From: Bacillus sp. OxB-1
GTDB lineage: Bacteria; Bacillota; Bacilli; Bacillales_A; Planococcaceae
NCBI RefSeq assembly: GCF_000829195.1
Contig: NZ_AP013294.1
Location: forward strand, 2,987,001 to 3,051,000
Direction of reading: 5' to 3'
Length of the DNA stretch: 64,000 nt
Within the stretch, counting starts at the first letter, position 1, and each line of letters starts with the position of its first letter. Below the pieces are notes generated by a model. The model was not told where the DNA came from. It worked only from the letters and a program-made list of their open reading frames with translations, and made no database searches. Shown here piece after piece: positions 16,611-24,367 of the stretch. The translations under genes were made by a program, and so were the position numbers.

Positions 16611-16662
16611 AAAAAGGGACGACAAATGAAGCAGCAAAACGCTGCTGTCAAATGTCGCCCCC
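16611..16662 (-). terminator. Long hairpin terminator between early and late-control genes
   Basis: A long, slightly imperfect stem on the minus strand (16616-16660) with a GCAGC/GCTGC apex and GGGCGACA/TGTCG-CCC base, followed by TTTTT. It should stop most transcription from the early operon before arpU, and is a natural target for antitermination. Confidence 0.65.
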
Positions 16663-16682
16663 GGATCTCGGTCAAGCCACTT

Positions 16683-16856
16683 TTAAACGGATATTTTCTT
16701 ATTTTCTTCAATTCGAATCACTTTATCATCCATTAATACTAAACTTGCTGTACCATAAGCAGGCATATCGTAAATGATTACGTTTCCATCTTTTTTAAAA
16801 TACAGCTTTTTATCATCCAATAAATCTGAAAGCTGTTCCATGATTTCTTCGCTCAT
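16683..16856 (-). CDS. Small phage protein, DUF3954-like
   Basis: 57 residues starting MSEEIMEQLSDLLDDKKLYF, with GGGGGAG ahead of the ATG at 16856. The beta-rich middle ('KKDGNVIIYDMPAYGTASLV') and length resemble the DUF3954 family of Firmicutes phages. Function unknown. It is too short to be found by length filters but has good start signals. Confidence 0.6.
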   Translation of the reverse strand: MSEEIMEQLSDLLDDKKLYFKKDGNVIIYDMPAYGTASLVLMDDKVIRIEENKKISV

Positions 16857-16891
16857 TCGGACTCCCCCTGTGATATAATTGATGTGAGATT

Positions 16892-16920
16892 GGCAGGAGG
16901 AATCCTGTCTTTTTTATTTT
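16892..16920 (+). terminator. Intrinsic terminator in plus orientation at the 3' end of a minus-strand gene
   Basis: GGCAGGA-GGAA-TCCTGTC (16892-16909) followed by TTTTTTATTTT on the plus strand. It overlaps the end of the minus-strand gene at 16914-17150. On the minus strand there is no T-run after the stem, so it would act only on transcripts reading rightward. Confidence 0.5.
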
Positions 16921-17150
16921 CCAAACCACCCGCCGGTACGCGGTCGAATACTCCCCTCTTCTGCTTGGTCCATAATCAGCAGCGCGACGCTGATCAGATT
17001 ACACCCAAATTCTTTGGCAATATCTTCGCCCGACATACCAGAACGCCACGGCTCACGGAACCGAAGAACCTGATAGCCGTCCCAATACCATTGCACATCA
17101 GCATTTTCAAGCAGGACATGGGAGTCTTCATGTTTTAAGGGCTTCACCAT
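16914..17150 (-). CDS. Phage protein of unknown function with helix-turn-helix-like C-terminus
   Basis: 78 residues, MVKPLKHEDSHVLLENADVQ. The C-terminal half ('MSGEDIAKEFGCNLISVALL') looks like a helix-turn-helix, so a DNA-binding role is possible. AGGAG-type site before the ATG. It belongs to the run of small early genes. Confidence 0.55.
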   Translation of the reverse strand: MVKPLKHEDSHVLLENADVQWYWDGYQVLRFREPWRSGMSGEDIAKEFGCNLISVALLIMDQAEEGSIRPRTGGWFGK

Positions 17151-17170
17151 TTCTGGATGCTCCTTTCTCC

Positions 17171-17470
17171 TTAGTTGACCTCCATGTCTTTCTTAATTAA
17201 TCCAGTTTCCACAAAAGCCTCCATGATTGAATTAATCAAATCTTCTTTGGGAATATCCATGGTTCCCTTAACTACTTGCAAACCGTCAAGGCTCAACTCT
17301 TTTTCTTTTTCCAAGCAATGCTTTTCACTCCAATAAGCACATTTGCCACTAAACTGACGTTGGAATTTATCTTCTTCAGGGTTGTAGTAAAAAATGGGCT
17401 CATTGCTTTCCCAGCCACCCAAACACAAGACCCACGTCTCTACTTTCGCCATTTCAATTTGTTCTACCAC
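17171..17470 (-). CDS. Hypothetical phage protein
   Basis: About 99 residues. I prefer the GTG at 17470 because AAGGAG lies eight bases upstream; an in-frame GTG at 17479 is too close to that site. The sequence 'VETWVLCLGGWESNEPIFYY' followed by an acidic, Cys-containing region is not one I can assign. Part of the early gene run. Confidence 0.5.
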   Translation of the reverse strand: MVEQIEMAKVETWVLCLGGWESNEPIFYYNPEEDKFQRQFSGKCAYWSEKHCLEKEKELSLDGLQVVKGTMDIPKEDLINSIMEAFVETGLIKKDMEVN

Positions 17471-17506
17471 CTGCTTCACTCCTTTGTGTTATCTTCGGAA
17501 CGAACG

Positions 17507-17761
17507 TTAGTCTGACGAAAGAGCAATGAACGGCTTGCCTTTCCAATGTTCCTTTACCACCGACCTCAAGGTCTCTTTGCTTGTCCGTGTTTCGTCTGTC
17601 CATGCTTCAAAATCGAGCGGCAATTCCGTTGGTTCGTAATCGTAAAACGCATCGTCATCACTTAGACCTGTTTCTTTCCGGTAGTAATTCTTCGCTTGCT
17701 CCAATGATTCAGCAGCTACAGCATCGTATTCGTTCAATTGAAATACTTTTACACTTTCCAA
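17507..17761 (-). CDS. Hypothetical phage protein
   Basis: 84 residues, TTG start at 17761 with AAAGGAG upstream. Acidic; begins MESVKVFQLNEYDAVAAESL, which resembles the small proteins annotated in phages with a 'Y.AEs.eeA...Y...tG' pattern. Function unknown. Confidence 0.5.
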   Translation of the reverse strand: MESVKVFQLNEYDAVAAESLEQAKNYYRKETGLSDDDAFYDYEPTELPLDFEAWTDETRTSKETLRSVVKEHWKGKPFIALSSD

Positions 17762-17800
17762 ATTAATCGCTCCTTTTGTTTCGTATTTTGTTCGTACTGT

Positions 17801-18079
17801 TCAGTAACTTAACTTTTGCCCACAACCTGAGCAATATTTTCCGTTTACATTAGATTTACATATTGGGCAAGCCTGACTTGATGTTTCTGTTTTAATTACT
17901 TTTTGTGATGTTTGCCTTTCTATAGATACCAACAACGTCTCTAATAATGGCTTTTCAAAACGTAGTGGAATCCATTGTATTCCGTAATTTTCTTCAAATT
18001 CTCGGATTCCGGATTGTGCTTTTTCTTTTAATATCTCAACCCTTGCTTTTTCTAAATCAGCAAATACATCACCTTTCAC
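17801..18079 (-). CDS. Small zinc-ribbon protein
   Basis: 92 residues, GTG start at 18079 with GGAGTG upstream. The C-terminus carries CPICKSNVNGKYCSGCGQKL, a two-CXXC zinc ribbon. The N-terminal part is helical. Phage zinc-ribbon proteins of this sort are usually nucleic-acid or protein-binding adaptors. No specific function can be claimed. Confidence 0.6.
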   Translation of the reverse strand: MKGDVFADLEKARVEILKEKAQSGIREFEENYGIQWIPLRFEKPLLETLLVSIERQTSQKVIKTETSSQACPICKSNVNGKYCSGCGQKLSY

Positions 18080-18117
18080 TGAATTTCACTCCTTCACATA
18101 ATCCGTCTACTGCGAAA

Positions 18118-18369
18118 CTACTTTTTAACACCAGTAATGTTTTCGATTGTTCCAACTTTCTGAACAACCTTAGTTAGTCGATCAATATAGCCTTCTTTGT
18201 AAATGGTTCCAGCGTCATACTCCTTGACATGGAATTCAAACATTGCGATACATAATTTTGATTCCGCGGACTTACTGCATACCACTTTTTCCAATGCCGT
18301 CAATCCTTGTTTGCTATGCAACTTGGTACCAGACCGTTTAAGAATTTTATTGCGTTGACGTTTTTTCAT
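18118..18369 (-). CDS. Hypothetical basic phage protein
   Basis: About 83 residues if started at the ATG at 18369 (MKKRQRNKILKRSGTKLHSK); the frame is open to 18426 but the earlier ATG lies inside the preceding gene with a badly spaced ribosome site. Very basic N-terminus, two Cys in 'VVCSKSAESKLCIAMFEFHV'. Unknown function. Confidence 0.45.
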   Translation of the reverse strand: MKKRQRNKILKRSGTKLHSKQGLTALEKVVCSKSAESKLCIAMFEFHVKEYDAGTIYKEGYIDRLTKVVQKVGTIENITGVKK

Positions 18370-18403
18370 AAGTTCATATTCACACCTTTGCAAATTCCGT
18401 CTA

Positions 18404-18532
18404 CTACTTACCAATACGTCTCTCATACTCCTGCAACAATTCCCGATCAGTCATATTCTCAAATGCCGATCGGTTCCATCCAGTCCACAGGGTTAGCAAG
18501 GCGATGAGTTCTTCACGTTGACCGGGTGTCAC
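18404..18532 (-). CDS. BH0509-type 42-residue phage protein
   Basis: GTG start at 18532, GGAGG eleven bases upstream; GTGA overlap with the stop of the MazG-like gene. The product, MTPGQREELIALLTLWTG followed by 'FENMTDRELLQEYERRIGK', has the 'M+R.eRe.lI..L..ltg...e.l..MtdeEL...Ye' pattern of the BH0509 family of very short Bacillus phage proteins. Function unknown. Too short for most ORF finders. Confidence 0.6.
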   Translation of the reverse strand: MTPGQREELIALLTLWTGWNRSAFENMTDRELLQEYERRIGK

Positions 18533-18870
18533 GGCAAATCCTCCGCTTTCACAAATACCCCGTTTACCATTTTGCCCGTCCGGTCCTTAATCTCTTCATA
18601 AGCGATACCTGCACACTCCTCAATGGAGGTTCCTAACTGCATAGAGAGTATGGTCAGGACGACGTGTGCATCCCCGATACCGTCCTTCGCTTCGTCAATA
18701 TTTCCTCTCGCCAGAGCAGCAGCGATTTCTCCGATTTCTTCCATGAGTTTGAGCATTTGATTGTTGGGGGTGGCCATATCGAGCCCTCGATGAATGGCCC
18801 AACTGCGAATGTGATCGGTAGTATCTTGGATGTTCGGAACTTTCAAATCTTTGTAATTAGGATTTTTCAT
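18529..18870 (-). CDS. MazG-like nucleotide pyrophosphohydrolase
   Basis: About 113 residues from the ATG at 18870 (MKNPNYKDLKVPNIQDTTDH), which has GGAGGG upstream. The core 'KLMEEIGEIAAALARGNIDEAKDGIGD' has the EExxE ... ExxD arrangement of the MazG/dUTPase-like all-alpha NTP pyrophosphatases, with the second motif 'EAKDGIGDAHVVL'. It probably hydrolyses non-canonical or surplus (d)NTPs, which phages use to adjust nucleotide pools or (p)ppGpp responses. Confidence 0.8.
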   Translation of the reverse strand: MKNPNYKDLKVPNIQDTTDHIRSWAIHRGLDMATPNNQMLKLMEEIGEIAAALARGNIDEAKDGIGDAHVVLTILSMQLGTSIEECAGIAYEEIKDRTGKMVNGVFVKAEDLP

Positions 18871-18884
18871 TTCGTTTCCTCCCT

Positions 18885-19157
18885 CTATGCTCCAACTAAA
18901 AAATCTGTAATTGATGTCGCTGATCTGTTGGACCAACTTATTTCTGTTATGTCCGTGTTTTTAATTGCGTAAGCCATCATTGCCTTTGGCGCGTCAGGAT
19001 CTATATAGCCCCACCCGTTTATATCAAGATATTTTTTAGGCTTTAAACTGAAACAACATAAGTAAGGCATATCTTCATCTCTAACGACATACTGATATCC
19101 TTTTTCATTCAGCTCTTTTAATAGAGTGATTGTTTCTTCTCGATTATTGAGATTCAT
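18885..19157 (-). CDS. Hypothetical phage protein
   Basis: About 90 residues from the ATG at 19157, which overlaps the upstream stop as ATGA. 'EETITLLKELNEKGYQYVVR' then a beta-rich part with 'PYLCCFSLKPKKYLD'. I do not recognise it. Translationally coupled to its neighbour. Confidence 0.5.
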   Translation of the reverse strand: MNLNNREETITLLKELNEKGYQYVVRDEDMPYLCCFSLKPKKYLDINGWGYIDPDAPKAMMAYAIKNTDITEISWSNRSATSITDFLVGA

Positions 19158-19429
19158 GTTTTCATCCCATCTTCTATATCGTGGCCAGCCATCGCCGTTT
19201 CCCAAGAAACTGTTTTTATCGGCCCGTTGAAAAGGTTCAGAATTTCATCTTTCCCTTTGGTATCTTCATAAAAATAATCATATCCATGGAGCGAAAAGTG
19301 AACTCTACTCTTTACCAGCGAAGGGGTGTATCCACTGGTGATCCGGAGCCAATGAAACTCGGAACTCAGTTGGCAATGTATGAGCTCCTTCCCACCATCA
19401 AGAAAATCATCGAATGATAATTGATTCAC
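19154..19429 (-). CDS. Hypothetical phage protein
   Basis: 91 residues, GTG start at 19429 with GGAGGGG upstream. Starts MNQLSFDDFLDGGKELIHCQ and contains many aromatic residues ('HFSLHGYDYFYEDTKGKDEI'). No family assigned. Confidence 0.5.
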   Translation of the reverse strand: MNQLSFDDFLDGGKELIHCQLSSEFHWLRITSGYTPSLVKSRVHFSLHGYDYFYEDTKGKDEILNLFNGPIKTVSWETAMAGHDIEDGMKT

Positions 19430-19483
19430 ACGCAGCCCCTCCTATGCCTCCATTTTTTATTACGTGGCGATCCAGTCATATGG

Positions 19484-19513
19484 TAAAAGAGGGGAACTAA
19501 CCCCTCTTTTATT
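19484..19513. terminator. Strong hairpin terminator
   Basis: TAAAAGAGGGG (19485-19495), six-base loop, CCCCTCTTTTA (19502-19512): an 11-bp perfect stem whose outer A/T pairs give a T-run in either direction. It lies directly after the stop of the 19516-20232 gene and should end that transcript. Confidence 0.7.
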
Positions 19514-19515
19514 TC

Positions 19516-20232
19516 TTATGCCACAATAGTGACTTTCTTTTTGTCTATCAAATCGGCTAGCTGTTCAGCGAAATACTCTTTAATATTGTGCATGGCGTTC
19601 AACTCCCAAGCACCACCGTCCGCTTCAAATAAAGCGACTTCCCCGCCTTCACGCAGGCGCAGAATGAAATCTGATTCGGGTTGAGTGACTTCAACGAACG
19701 TCCTGAACGGTTTCAGGGAAACTGGGTTCGGCACGTTCTCAAAACCAATTGTTGCCACACCTTGCTTTGCCGTCACTCGCTGGGTAACTCCGTCATCGTT
19801 TTGCGTGACCGAATTTTCCTCGACGATTGAACTGATTACCTTCAAGACCTTTTCTTTGCTGGCGTTGTGGACGAAACAAGCTTGTAGCATGATGTTGAAA
19901 GCTTCACGGGACATAAACCGTTCAAACTCGATTTCCGGCAAAAGCGCTTTGGCTTTGATATACGTTCGACGGTCATTGACATCATTCAAGGCATCAAAGA
20001 CATTGACTTTCGTTGGCGATTCGACATGGATCATGACTGAACGTTCATGGTCAAAGTTGGAACGAATGTAATCTACCAATCCGGACAAACTTTGAATCTC
20101 GATGGTGTTGACGTCATGCTCGACGTTCAAACGATGCAAGCTACGGGTGGAGTATGTATTACCCAATGCCTCCACAGTTTCCGGTCTCTTCAAATCCAAC
20201 AAATACTGAACAAATTCTTTTAACATTTTCAT
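19516..20232 (-). CDS. Conserved phage protein of unknown function (YfdQ/DUF2303-like?)
   Basis: 238 residues, starting MKMLKEFVQYLLDLKRPETV. It contains 'YSTRSLHRLNVEHDVNTIEI' and a C-terminal 'EFADGGAWELNAM'-like region with 'IKEYFAEQLADLI'. The overall layout (DNA-replication neighbourhood, ~240 residues, 'SLSGLVDYIRSNFD' motif) is reminiscent of the DUF2303/YfdQ phage family, but I am not sure. Transcribed with the gene at 20248, before a strong terminator. Confidence 0.55.
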   Translation of the reverse strand: MKMLKEFVQYLLDLKRPETVEALGNTYSTRSLHRLNVEHDVNTIEIQSLSGLVDYIRSNFDHERSVMIHVESPTKVNVFDALNDVNDRRTYIKAKALLPEIEFERFMSREAFNIMLQACFVHNASKEKVLKVISSIVEENSVTQNDDGVTQRVTAKQGVATIGFENVPNPVSLKPFRTFVEVTQPESDFILRLREGGEVALFEADGGAWELNAMHNIKEYFAEQLADLIDKKKVTIVA

Positions 20233-20247
20233 AACCTCTTTCTTTTT

Positions 20248-20652
20248 TTATTTAAAGCCAACAACTTTACTGTCGACAGCTTTCGGTTTTGGTGTTTCTT
20301 CGGTTTTTTGCCCTTTATCGTCCAGAACCTCGCCATTGTCGTCCACGTACATTTGCCCTGGAATGCCGCTTTTCAATTCCGCGCCGGTGATTCGTCCGTC
20401 CTTGTCCATATCAATCAACAATTCCGTTCCGATCGGCTGAGGTGGAGCGATAGAGGACTTGGCTTCCACGGAAACGTTCGCCAAGTTCCGGTTTTTGTTT
20501 GCCTTCAACGTGACGACCAACGTGACCTTTCTCGCCTTCTTGAAATCCGTGTTAGGATCCGCGATATTTTCAAGCACTTTCTGCAATTCGATATTAAACT
20601 TTTCCGAAACAGCACCATTGGCAAGACTATTCAAATCGATTATTTTTTTCAT
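20248..20652 (-). CDS. Phage protein annotated in relatives as replication terminator protein
   Basis: About 134 residues from the ATG at 20652 (MKKIIDLNSLANGAVSEKFN), preceded by GAGGTGAGAGG. The N-terminal segment 'SEKFNIELQKVLENIADPNT' followed by a beta-rich 'ARKVTLVVTLKANKNR' is the pattern of a widespread Firmicutes phage family carrying the name 'replication terminator protein'. The name is historical; function is not established. The C-terminus is Pro/Lys-rich and unstructured. Confidence 0.65.
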   Translation of the reverse strand: MKKIIDLNSLANGAVSEKFNIELQKVLENIADPNTDFKKARKVTLVVTLKANKNRNLANVSVEAKSSIAPPQPIGTELLIDMDKDGRITGAELKSGIPGQMYVDDNGEVLDDKGQKTEETPKPKAVDSKVVGFK

Positions 20653-20676
20653 ACCTCTCACCTCTTCATTTTTTAT

Positions 20677-20817
20677 TCACTGCGTAATCGCGCGCTTGAC
20701 AGCGAGTAAGCCCTTCAATACTGGATAGCTGAGCAATTCTAAAGGTGTATTTTCAGGACTGGCATAAACGCCAATCTTATGTAGCTGCTCAATGACGTAT
20801 TTTTTTCTATTTGCCAT
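20677..20817 (-). CDS. Small phage protein (46 residues; weakly FbpA-like)
   Basis: ATG at 20817 with AGGAGAGGG upstream. The product begins MANRKKYVIEQLHKIGVYAS and continues 'PLELLSYPVLKGLLAVKRAI'. The basic start and 'IeqL.k.Gvy......ely.L....L' pattern recall the short Fur-regulated basic protein family, but similarity is weak. Too short for most gene finders. Confidence 0.5.
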   Translation of the reverse strand: MANRKKYVIEQLHKIGVYASPENTPLELLSYPVLKGLLAVKRAITQ

Positions 20818-20833
20818 GCAGGATCCCCCTCTC

Positions 20834-20962
20834 CTATTTTTCTAAGTGGCGTTCATAAAGCCTGTTCAACTCTTCATCTGAAAGACTTTCAAGAAACGAA
20901 AGCGCATAATTATTTTTAAGATAGATTGCCGTGATTTTCTCTTCACACTCATCTTTGCCCAT
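20834..20962 (-). CDS. Small phage protein (42 residues)
   Basis: ATG at 20962, two bases after the stop of the preceding gene, with GGGGGTG upstream. Product MGKDECEEKITAIYLKNNYA then 'SLSDEELNRLYERHLEK'. The terminal 'lsdEEL.rLYe' resembles the BH0509-type short proteins (compare 18404-18532). Function unknown. Confidence 0.5.
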   Translation of the reverse strand: MGKDECEEKITAIYLKNNYALSFLESLSDEELNRLYERHLEK

Positions 20963-20964
20963 GT

Positions 20965-21432
20965 TCACACCCCCGCTCTGTAAAGAACGCGCTCTCCTGC
21001 TTTCGCATGACCGACATAGGCCGGATATTCAACGACGTTTTTCCGATGCTCATACAAGCTCGCTTCGATTCCCGTATCAGGGAAAAACATCGTGGGTATC
21101 ATCAACCTATCCGCATGTGTGATTTTCCCTCCGCGATCCCGGAATAACTCAACATGAAGCCGGAACGCGTCCAGTGAGTTTTCTGCTAAATAAAATGCAA
21201 ACCAATCTTTTTCTTGGGTCTGGATGACGAACAATTTAATTCTTCCGATTCCTAGCATATTGCTCTCAACCAGACGCTCGATCTCTTGTCCGTTGTACGA
21301 GATAACATTCAGCTTTTCGCTGTCATCGTCCAACTGGACAGCTCGGTTGGCGATCGCCCAATACACGCTATGTGCCAGTCGGGGCAAATCAGTTTCGACG
21401 GCAAAGTCAAAGACCTCCTTCACCGTCACCAT
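20965..21432 (-). CDS. Hypothetical phage protein linked to DnaB
   Basis: About 155 residues from the ATG at 21432 (MVTVKEVFDFAVETDLPRLA). Its start lies inside the stop region of the helicase gene, so it is translationally coupled. The 'FFDFA'-like opening and the C-terminal 'EYPAYVGHAKAGERVLYRAG' are not assigned to a named family. Its position suggests a replication-linked role. Confidence 0.5.
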   Translation of the reverse strand: MVTVKEVFDFAVETDLPRLAHSVYWAIANRAVQLDDDSEKLNVISYNGQEIERLVESNMLGIGRIKLFVIQTQEKDWFAFYLAENSLDAFRLHVELFRDRGGKITHADRLMIPTMFFPDTGIEASLYEHRKNVVEYPAYVGHAKAGERVLYRAGV

Positions 21433-21434
21433 CG

Positions 21435-22706
21435 TTACGCCATTCCTCTCTGGGACCAATCGATATCATACAGCTTTCCGGTATCCTTCACGTAGGCGAC
21501 TGTCGCCGTTCCGGTAGGCCCATTTCTTTGTTTCGAAACGATGATTTCCAACAGATTTTGGTTTTCGGTTTCTTTATCATAGTAGTCCTCCCGGTACAGG
21601 AAGCAGATTACATCGGCATCTTGTTCGATATTTCCCGATTCCCGTAAATCGCTCATGAGCGGTCTTTTGTCCTGACGAGATTCCACTCCTCGATTGAGCT
21701 GTGATAAGCAGACAACAGGACAATCAAATTCTTTTGCCATGCCTTTCAGGTCGTAGCTGATTTGTCCGACCTGCTGCGTTACATTATCGCGAGGGTTATC
21801 GGGCCGAATCAGTTGCAAATAGTCGATGAAGATAATCGGCTTTTTGCCGGGATTGTTTTTAATGATTTGGCGAGCTTTTGCTTTGATCTGACCGGTAGTC
21901 AGCCCACTGCGGTCATCGATCTGGATATTGGCATCTCCGAGATGGCCGATTGCTTGGGGCCATTTGTTCTTTTGCTTTTGATCGAAATATTCATACGGGT
22001 TACGCATGCGGAGCCGGTTATATCCCCCTGCCGAGGCGATTAGACGTGTGACCATTAATTTTCGGCTCATTTCAAGTGAAAAGATGATTGGTAAATGTTT
22101 GGACCAGCCGGCAGATAGGGCGAAATGATTCAATGTGTCCGTCTTCCCCATAGATGGCCTAGCAGCTACAATTATCATTTCGCTATTTTGGAAACCATTC
22201 AGGAGTTTGTCCAAGTCTCTCAGCCCACTCGAAACTCCAGTATCAACAATCATCGGCTGAAAAGGCATTTCGAAAAGGGTGGCCAAATCGTCTTTTATTG
22301 ACGCATCTTCTTGGGGAGTATGCTCCATCTGCAAGTCGTCAAAGGCTTTTTGAATGTCTGCGATCTCCCAATTTTCCGTTTGCGCTTGCTGGAGCAGACG
22401 GCCTTTTTCCCTTGATTTCCATCCCTCGACAACAATTTCTCTGTATTCGTCAAATCGAGAGGGGTTCGCGAAATTGTTAAGATCGGCCAAGTAGTTTGCG
22501 CCACCTAATTCAGTCGGCTCCCGCATTGTCATGATCGTGATATAATCAACTGGTCGCTTCTGCCTCACCAATTCCTTCATGGCGGAAAAAATGTTTTTGT
22601 GCATCTGCTTCGTGAAATAGGCTTCCTGAATCCCACTGTCAAGAATCAGGTAGTCTTCCCGCAGCATCGAACCTAAAATACTTTTCTCGGCAAGTTCAAA
22701 ATTCAT
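21435..22706 (-). CDS. Phage replicative DNA helicase (DnaB-like)
   Basis: 423 residues. DnaB N-terminal domain ('AEKSILGSMLREDYLI') followed by the RecA-like ATPase: Walker A 'ARPSMGKTDTLNHFAL', Walker B around 'KPIIFIDYLQLIRPD', and 'LSQLNRGVESRQDKRPLMSD', all canonical. It is the hexameric helicase that unwinds the phage replication fork. The gene follows the replisome organizer without a gap, so the two work together: the organizer opens the origin and recruits this helicase. Confidence 0.95.
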   Translation of the reverse strand: MNFELAEKSILGSMLREDYLILDSGIQEAYFTKQMHKNIFSAMKELVRQKRPVDYITIMTMREPTELGGANYLADLNNFANPSRFDEYREIVVEGWKSREKGRLLQQAQTENWEIADIQKAFDDLQMEHTPQEDASIKDDLATLFEMPFQPMIVDTGVSSGLRDLDKLLNGFQNSEMIIVAARPSMGKTDTLNHFALSAGWSKHLPIIFSLEMSRKLMVTRLIASAGGYNRLRMRNPYEYFDQKQKNKWPQAIGHLGDANIQIDDRSGLTTGQIKAKARQIIKNNPGKKPIIFIDYLQLIRPDNPRDNVTQQVGQISYDLKGMAKEFDCPVVCLSQLNRGVESRQDKRPLMSDLRESGNIEQDADVICFLYREDYYDKETENQNLLEIIVSKQRNGPTGTATVAYVKDTGKLYDIDWSQRGMA

Positions 22707-23510
22707 TTATTCTTCCCCTCTCCCAAAGTCCAGCTGTGGTGGCTGATACGGTGCCGATGCCGGAAGTTTTCTTTTTTGAAAGTTCTCGTTCAGATAGTTT
22801 TCGAAATTAGTAGCATTGAACAAGGTGGACGGGCGCAGGTAATTATTGAACTGCGGATCGTTCAGCCATTGATTCGCCTTGCTATCAATAACGGACTTAA
22901 AGTCTTCAAGTGTGTATCCATCGCTAAGCCGTCCGTTAATCAGTTTCTTGGTTGCGGATGACGAGGCTTTGAAACGCTTCCCAGTTTTTTCGTTTAGGTA
23001 ATCAATGATCTGAAAAGCGACGTCGAGATCATTCTCGACAATATCTTTTTTATTACTCTTAATCTCTTTGGTTATTGGTGGGGTCATATTGTCCCGATGA
23101 CATGGGGCCGTATTGTCCTCAACGTTCGGGGCACTTTGACCCTCTCCATTGGGACAATTTGACCCGATGGTCGGGACAGTTTGCCCGCTTTCCGAAACAC
23201 ACTTGGAATAATCGATTCGATACCATTTTGTCCGGTCCATTTTCATCTTGTTATGGGCAGACGTCGAAATGACGTAGCCCTCATCTTCAAGCTTCTTCAC
23301 AGTACGCTTGATTGTTTTAACGGACCAGAACGGGAACTCTTCCTGCCATTCTTCGAAAGTTTTATAGACCCATCTATAACCATCCTTGATGTTGGTCGAA
23401 ATAAGCGAACGGTAGTGCAGTTGTTGCAATAAAATAGCCTCGTTAAGCCCTATGTTTTTCGCCAGTGAAGGCAAGACTTGCAGGGGAGGCTCACTGATTA
23501 ATAGATTCAT
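22707..23510 (-). CDS. Phage replisome organizer / initiator with conserved C-terminal domain
   Basis: 267 residues. The N-terminus ('LPSLAKNIGLNEAILLQQLHYR' ... 'VKTIKRTVKKLEDEGYVIS') is a winged-helix domain as in DnaD-type phage initiators. The C-terminal ~80 residues ('DYLNEKTGKRFKASSSATKK', 'RPSTLFNATNFENYLNENF') match the conserved phage replication organizer C-terminal domain (PF09524 type). The linker between them (about residues 108-145) is low-complexity and is encoded by the iteron array at 23081-23186. It probably binds those iterons and loads the adjacent DnaB. Confidence 0.88.
   Translation of the reverse strand: MNLLISEPPLQVLPSLAKNIGLNEAILLQQLHYRSLISTNIKDGYRWVYKTFEEWQEEFPFWSVKTIKRTVKKLEDEGYVISTSAHNKMKMDRTKWYRIDYSKCVSESGQTVPTIGSNCPNGEGQSAPNVEDNTAPCHRDNMTPPITKEIKSNKKDIVENDLDVAFQIIDYLNEKTGKRFKASSSATKKLINGRLSDGYTLEDFKSVIDSKANQWLNDPQFNNYLRPSTLFNATNFENYLNENFQKRKLPASAPYQPPQLDFGRGEE
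23041..23186. other. Candidate phage replication origin: five iterons plus AT-rich stretch
   Basis: Within the initiator gene lie five spaced copies of a 15-base near-palindrome, consensus GGGnCAnnTTGnCCC. They start at 23081, 23105, 23128, 23151 and 23173, a spacing of 22-24 bases, roughly two helical turns. Next to them (23041-23080) is an AT-rich tract, a possible unwinding element. This is the layout of lambda-type origins, where the initiator binds iterons in its own gene. The encoded linker is low-complexity, so the repeats look selected as DNA. Origin activity is inferred. Confidence 0.65.
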
Positions 23511-23521
23511 TCATGCCCCTC

Positions 23522-23680
23522 CTATGGTGCTGGTATGACTCTCGGCTTGCCGGATTCGCGATGCACGATCAACCATTCATCCGTCATCTTCTTACTGATC
23601 AGCCAGTTAGCTGGAGCAAGTTTGAAAGATTTGATGTGATTGCACTCAGCCACCGACGGTTTACGTCCTCGCTTCAATAC
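23522..23680 (-). CDS. DUF6906-like small phage protein
   Basis: 52 residues; TTG start at 23680 with GGGGAGG eight bases upstream. Product MKRGRKPSVAECNHIKSFKL then 'LAPANWLISKKMTDEWLIVH' and 'GKPRVIPAP'. The 'MK.GkrPt...k..I.....NpenWL......d.l.iVHr.sGk.R.ip' pattern is that of the small DUF6906 family. Function unknown. Start lies inside the preceding antirepressor gene end. Confidence 0.65.
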   Translation of the reverse strand, partial: VLKRGRKPSVAECNHIKSFKLAPANWLISKKMTDEWLIVHRESGKPRVIPAP

Positions 23681-24344
23681 TGTCACCTCCCCACGTCTCG
23701 ACGAATCGCAGTGCGTCTTGCAGTTGCGATTGCTTGATGTCCCGGTACGAATCCACTTCATACCGTTCGCGCATTTCCGAATAGATCGCGCGAAAGATCA
23801 CTGGACGAGCGCCGATTTCCTTTTTCGTCAAATGATAGACCCGCTCACCGACAGCATTACGAAGCCTGCGCTGCTCCCCCGAATGCAAAGTAGAATTCTG
23901 AATCTGAGTTTCCAAAGCTATCACCCTACTTTCTAAATGATTGATCGCTTCTTTGACAGCCGGAGGCAAGGCTGTCCTCATTTTGTCGTCTGCCTCTAAT
24001 CGTTGCCCTCTCGTATGGATTGCATAATATTTATCAATGAGCATTTGATACGATTGCCAAGCTTGGTCATTGTTCAGCGAACGGGCAAGTAGCAACGCAC
24101 CCTGTTCGGTCCACAAATACAAAACAGAAACATATTTAAGGCTGTCCTCATTTTGTCGCCCGGTTTTGAAAGCCTTCAATTCCTCTCCGACAAGCACGTA
24201 GTAGTGGACACCGGCAGTGTAACGATTTCGGTTCCGTTGGAAGTTACGGGTAATCGTCTTACTATCCGTCTCAAACAGTTCGGCGATCTGGCTCGTCGAA
24301 AGGACTCTCCTGGAAGCGTGTTCGATTACTTGAGGTTTATCCAC
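23661..24344 (-). CDS. ORF6N/ORF6C-domain antirepressor-type protein
   Basis: 227 residues; GTG start at 24344 with GGGAGG upstream. The N-terminal domain ('RRVLSTSQIAELFETDSKTI' ... 'VHYYVLVGEELKAFK' ... 'YLWTEQGALLLARSL') is the ORF6N/KilA-N-like DNA-binding domain. The C-terminal part ('NAVGERVYHLTKKEIGARPV' ... 'AIYSEMRERYEVDSYRDIKQ') is ORF6C. Such two-domain proteins act as phage antirepressors or early DNA-binding regulators. Transcribed in the early operon just before replication genes. Confidence 0.88.
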   Translation of the reverse strand: MDKPQVIEHASRRVLSTSQIAELFETDSKTITRNFQRNRNRYTAGVHYYVLVGEELKAFKTGRQNEDSLKYVSVLYLWTEQGALLLARSLNNDQAWQSYQMLIDKYYAIHTRGQRLEADDKMRTALPPAVKEAINHLESRVIALETQIQNSTLHSGEQRRLRNAVGERVYHLTKKEIGARPVIFRAIYSEMRERYEVDSYRDIKQSQLQDALRFVETWGGDSIEART

Positions 24345-24367
24345 ACAGTCTTTCCTCCCTTGACGTC

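Noticed and set aside
23081-23186. Regular repeats that could suggest a CRISPR array
   Set aside because: Repeats are only 15 bases, degenerate, palindromic and within a coding frame, with 7-9 base spacers; an iteron array fits better.
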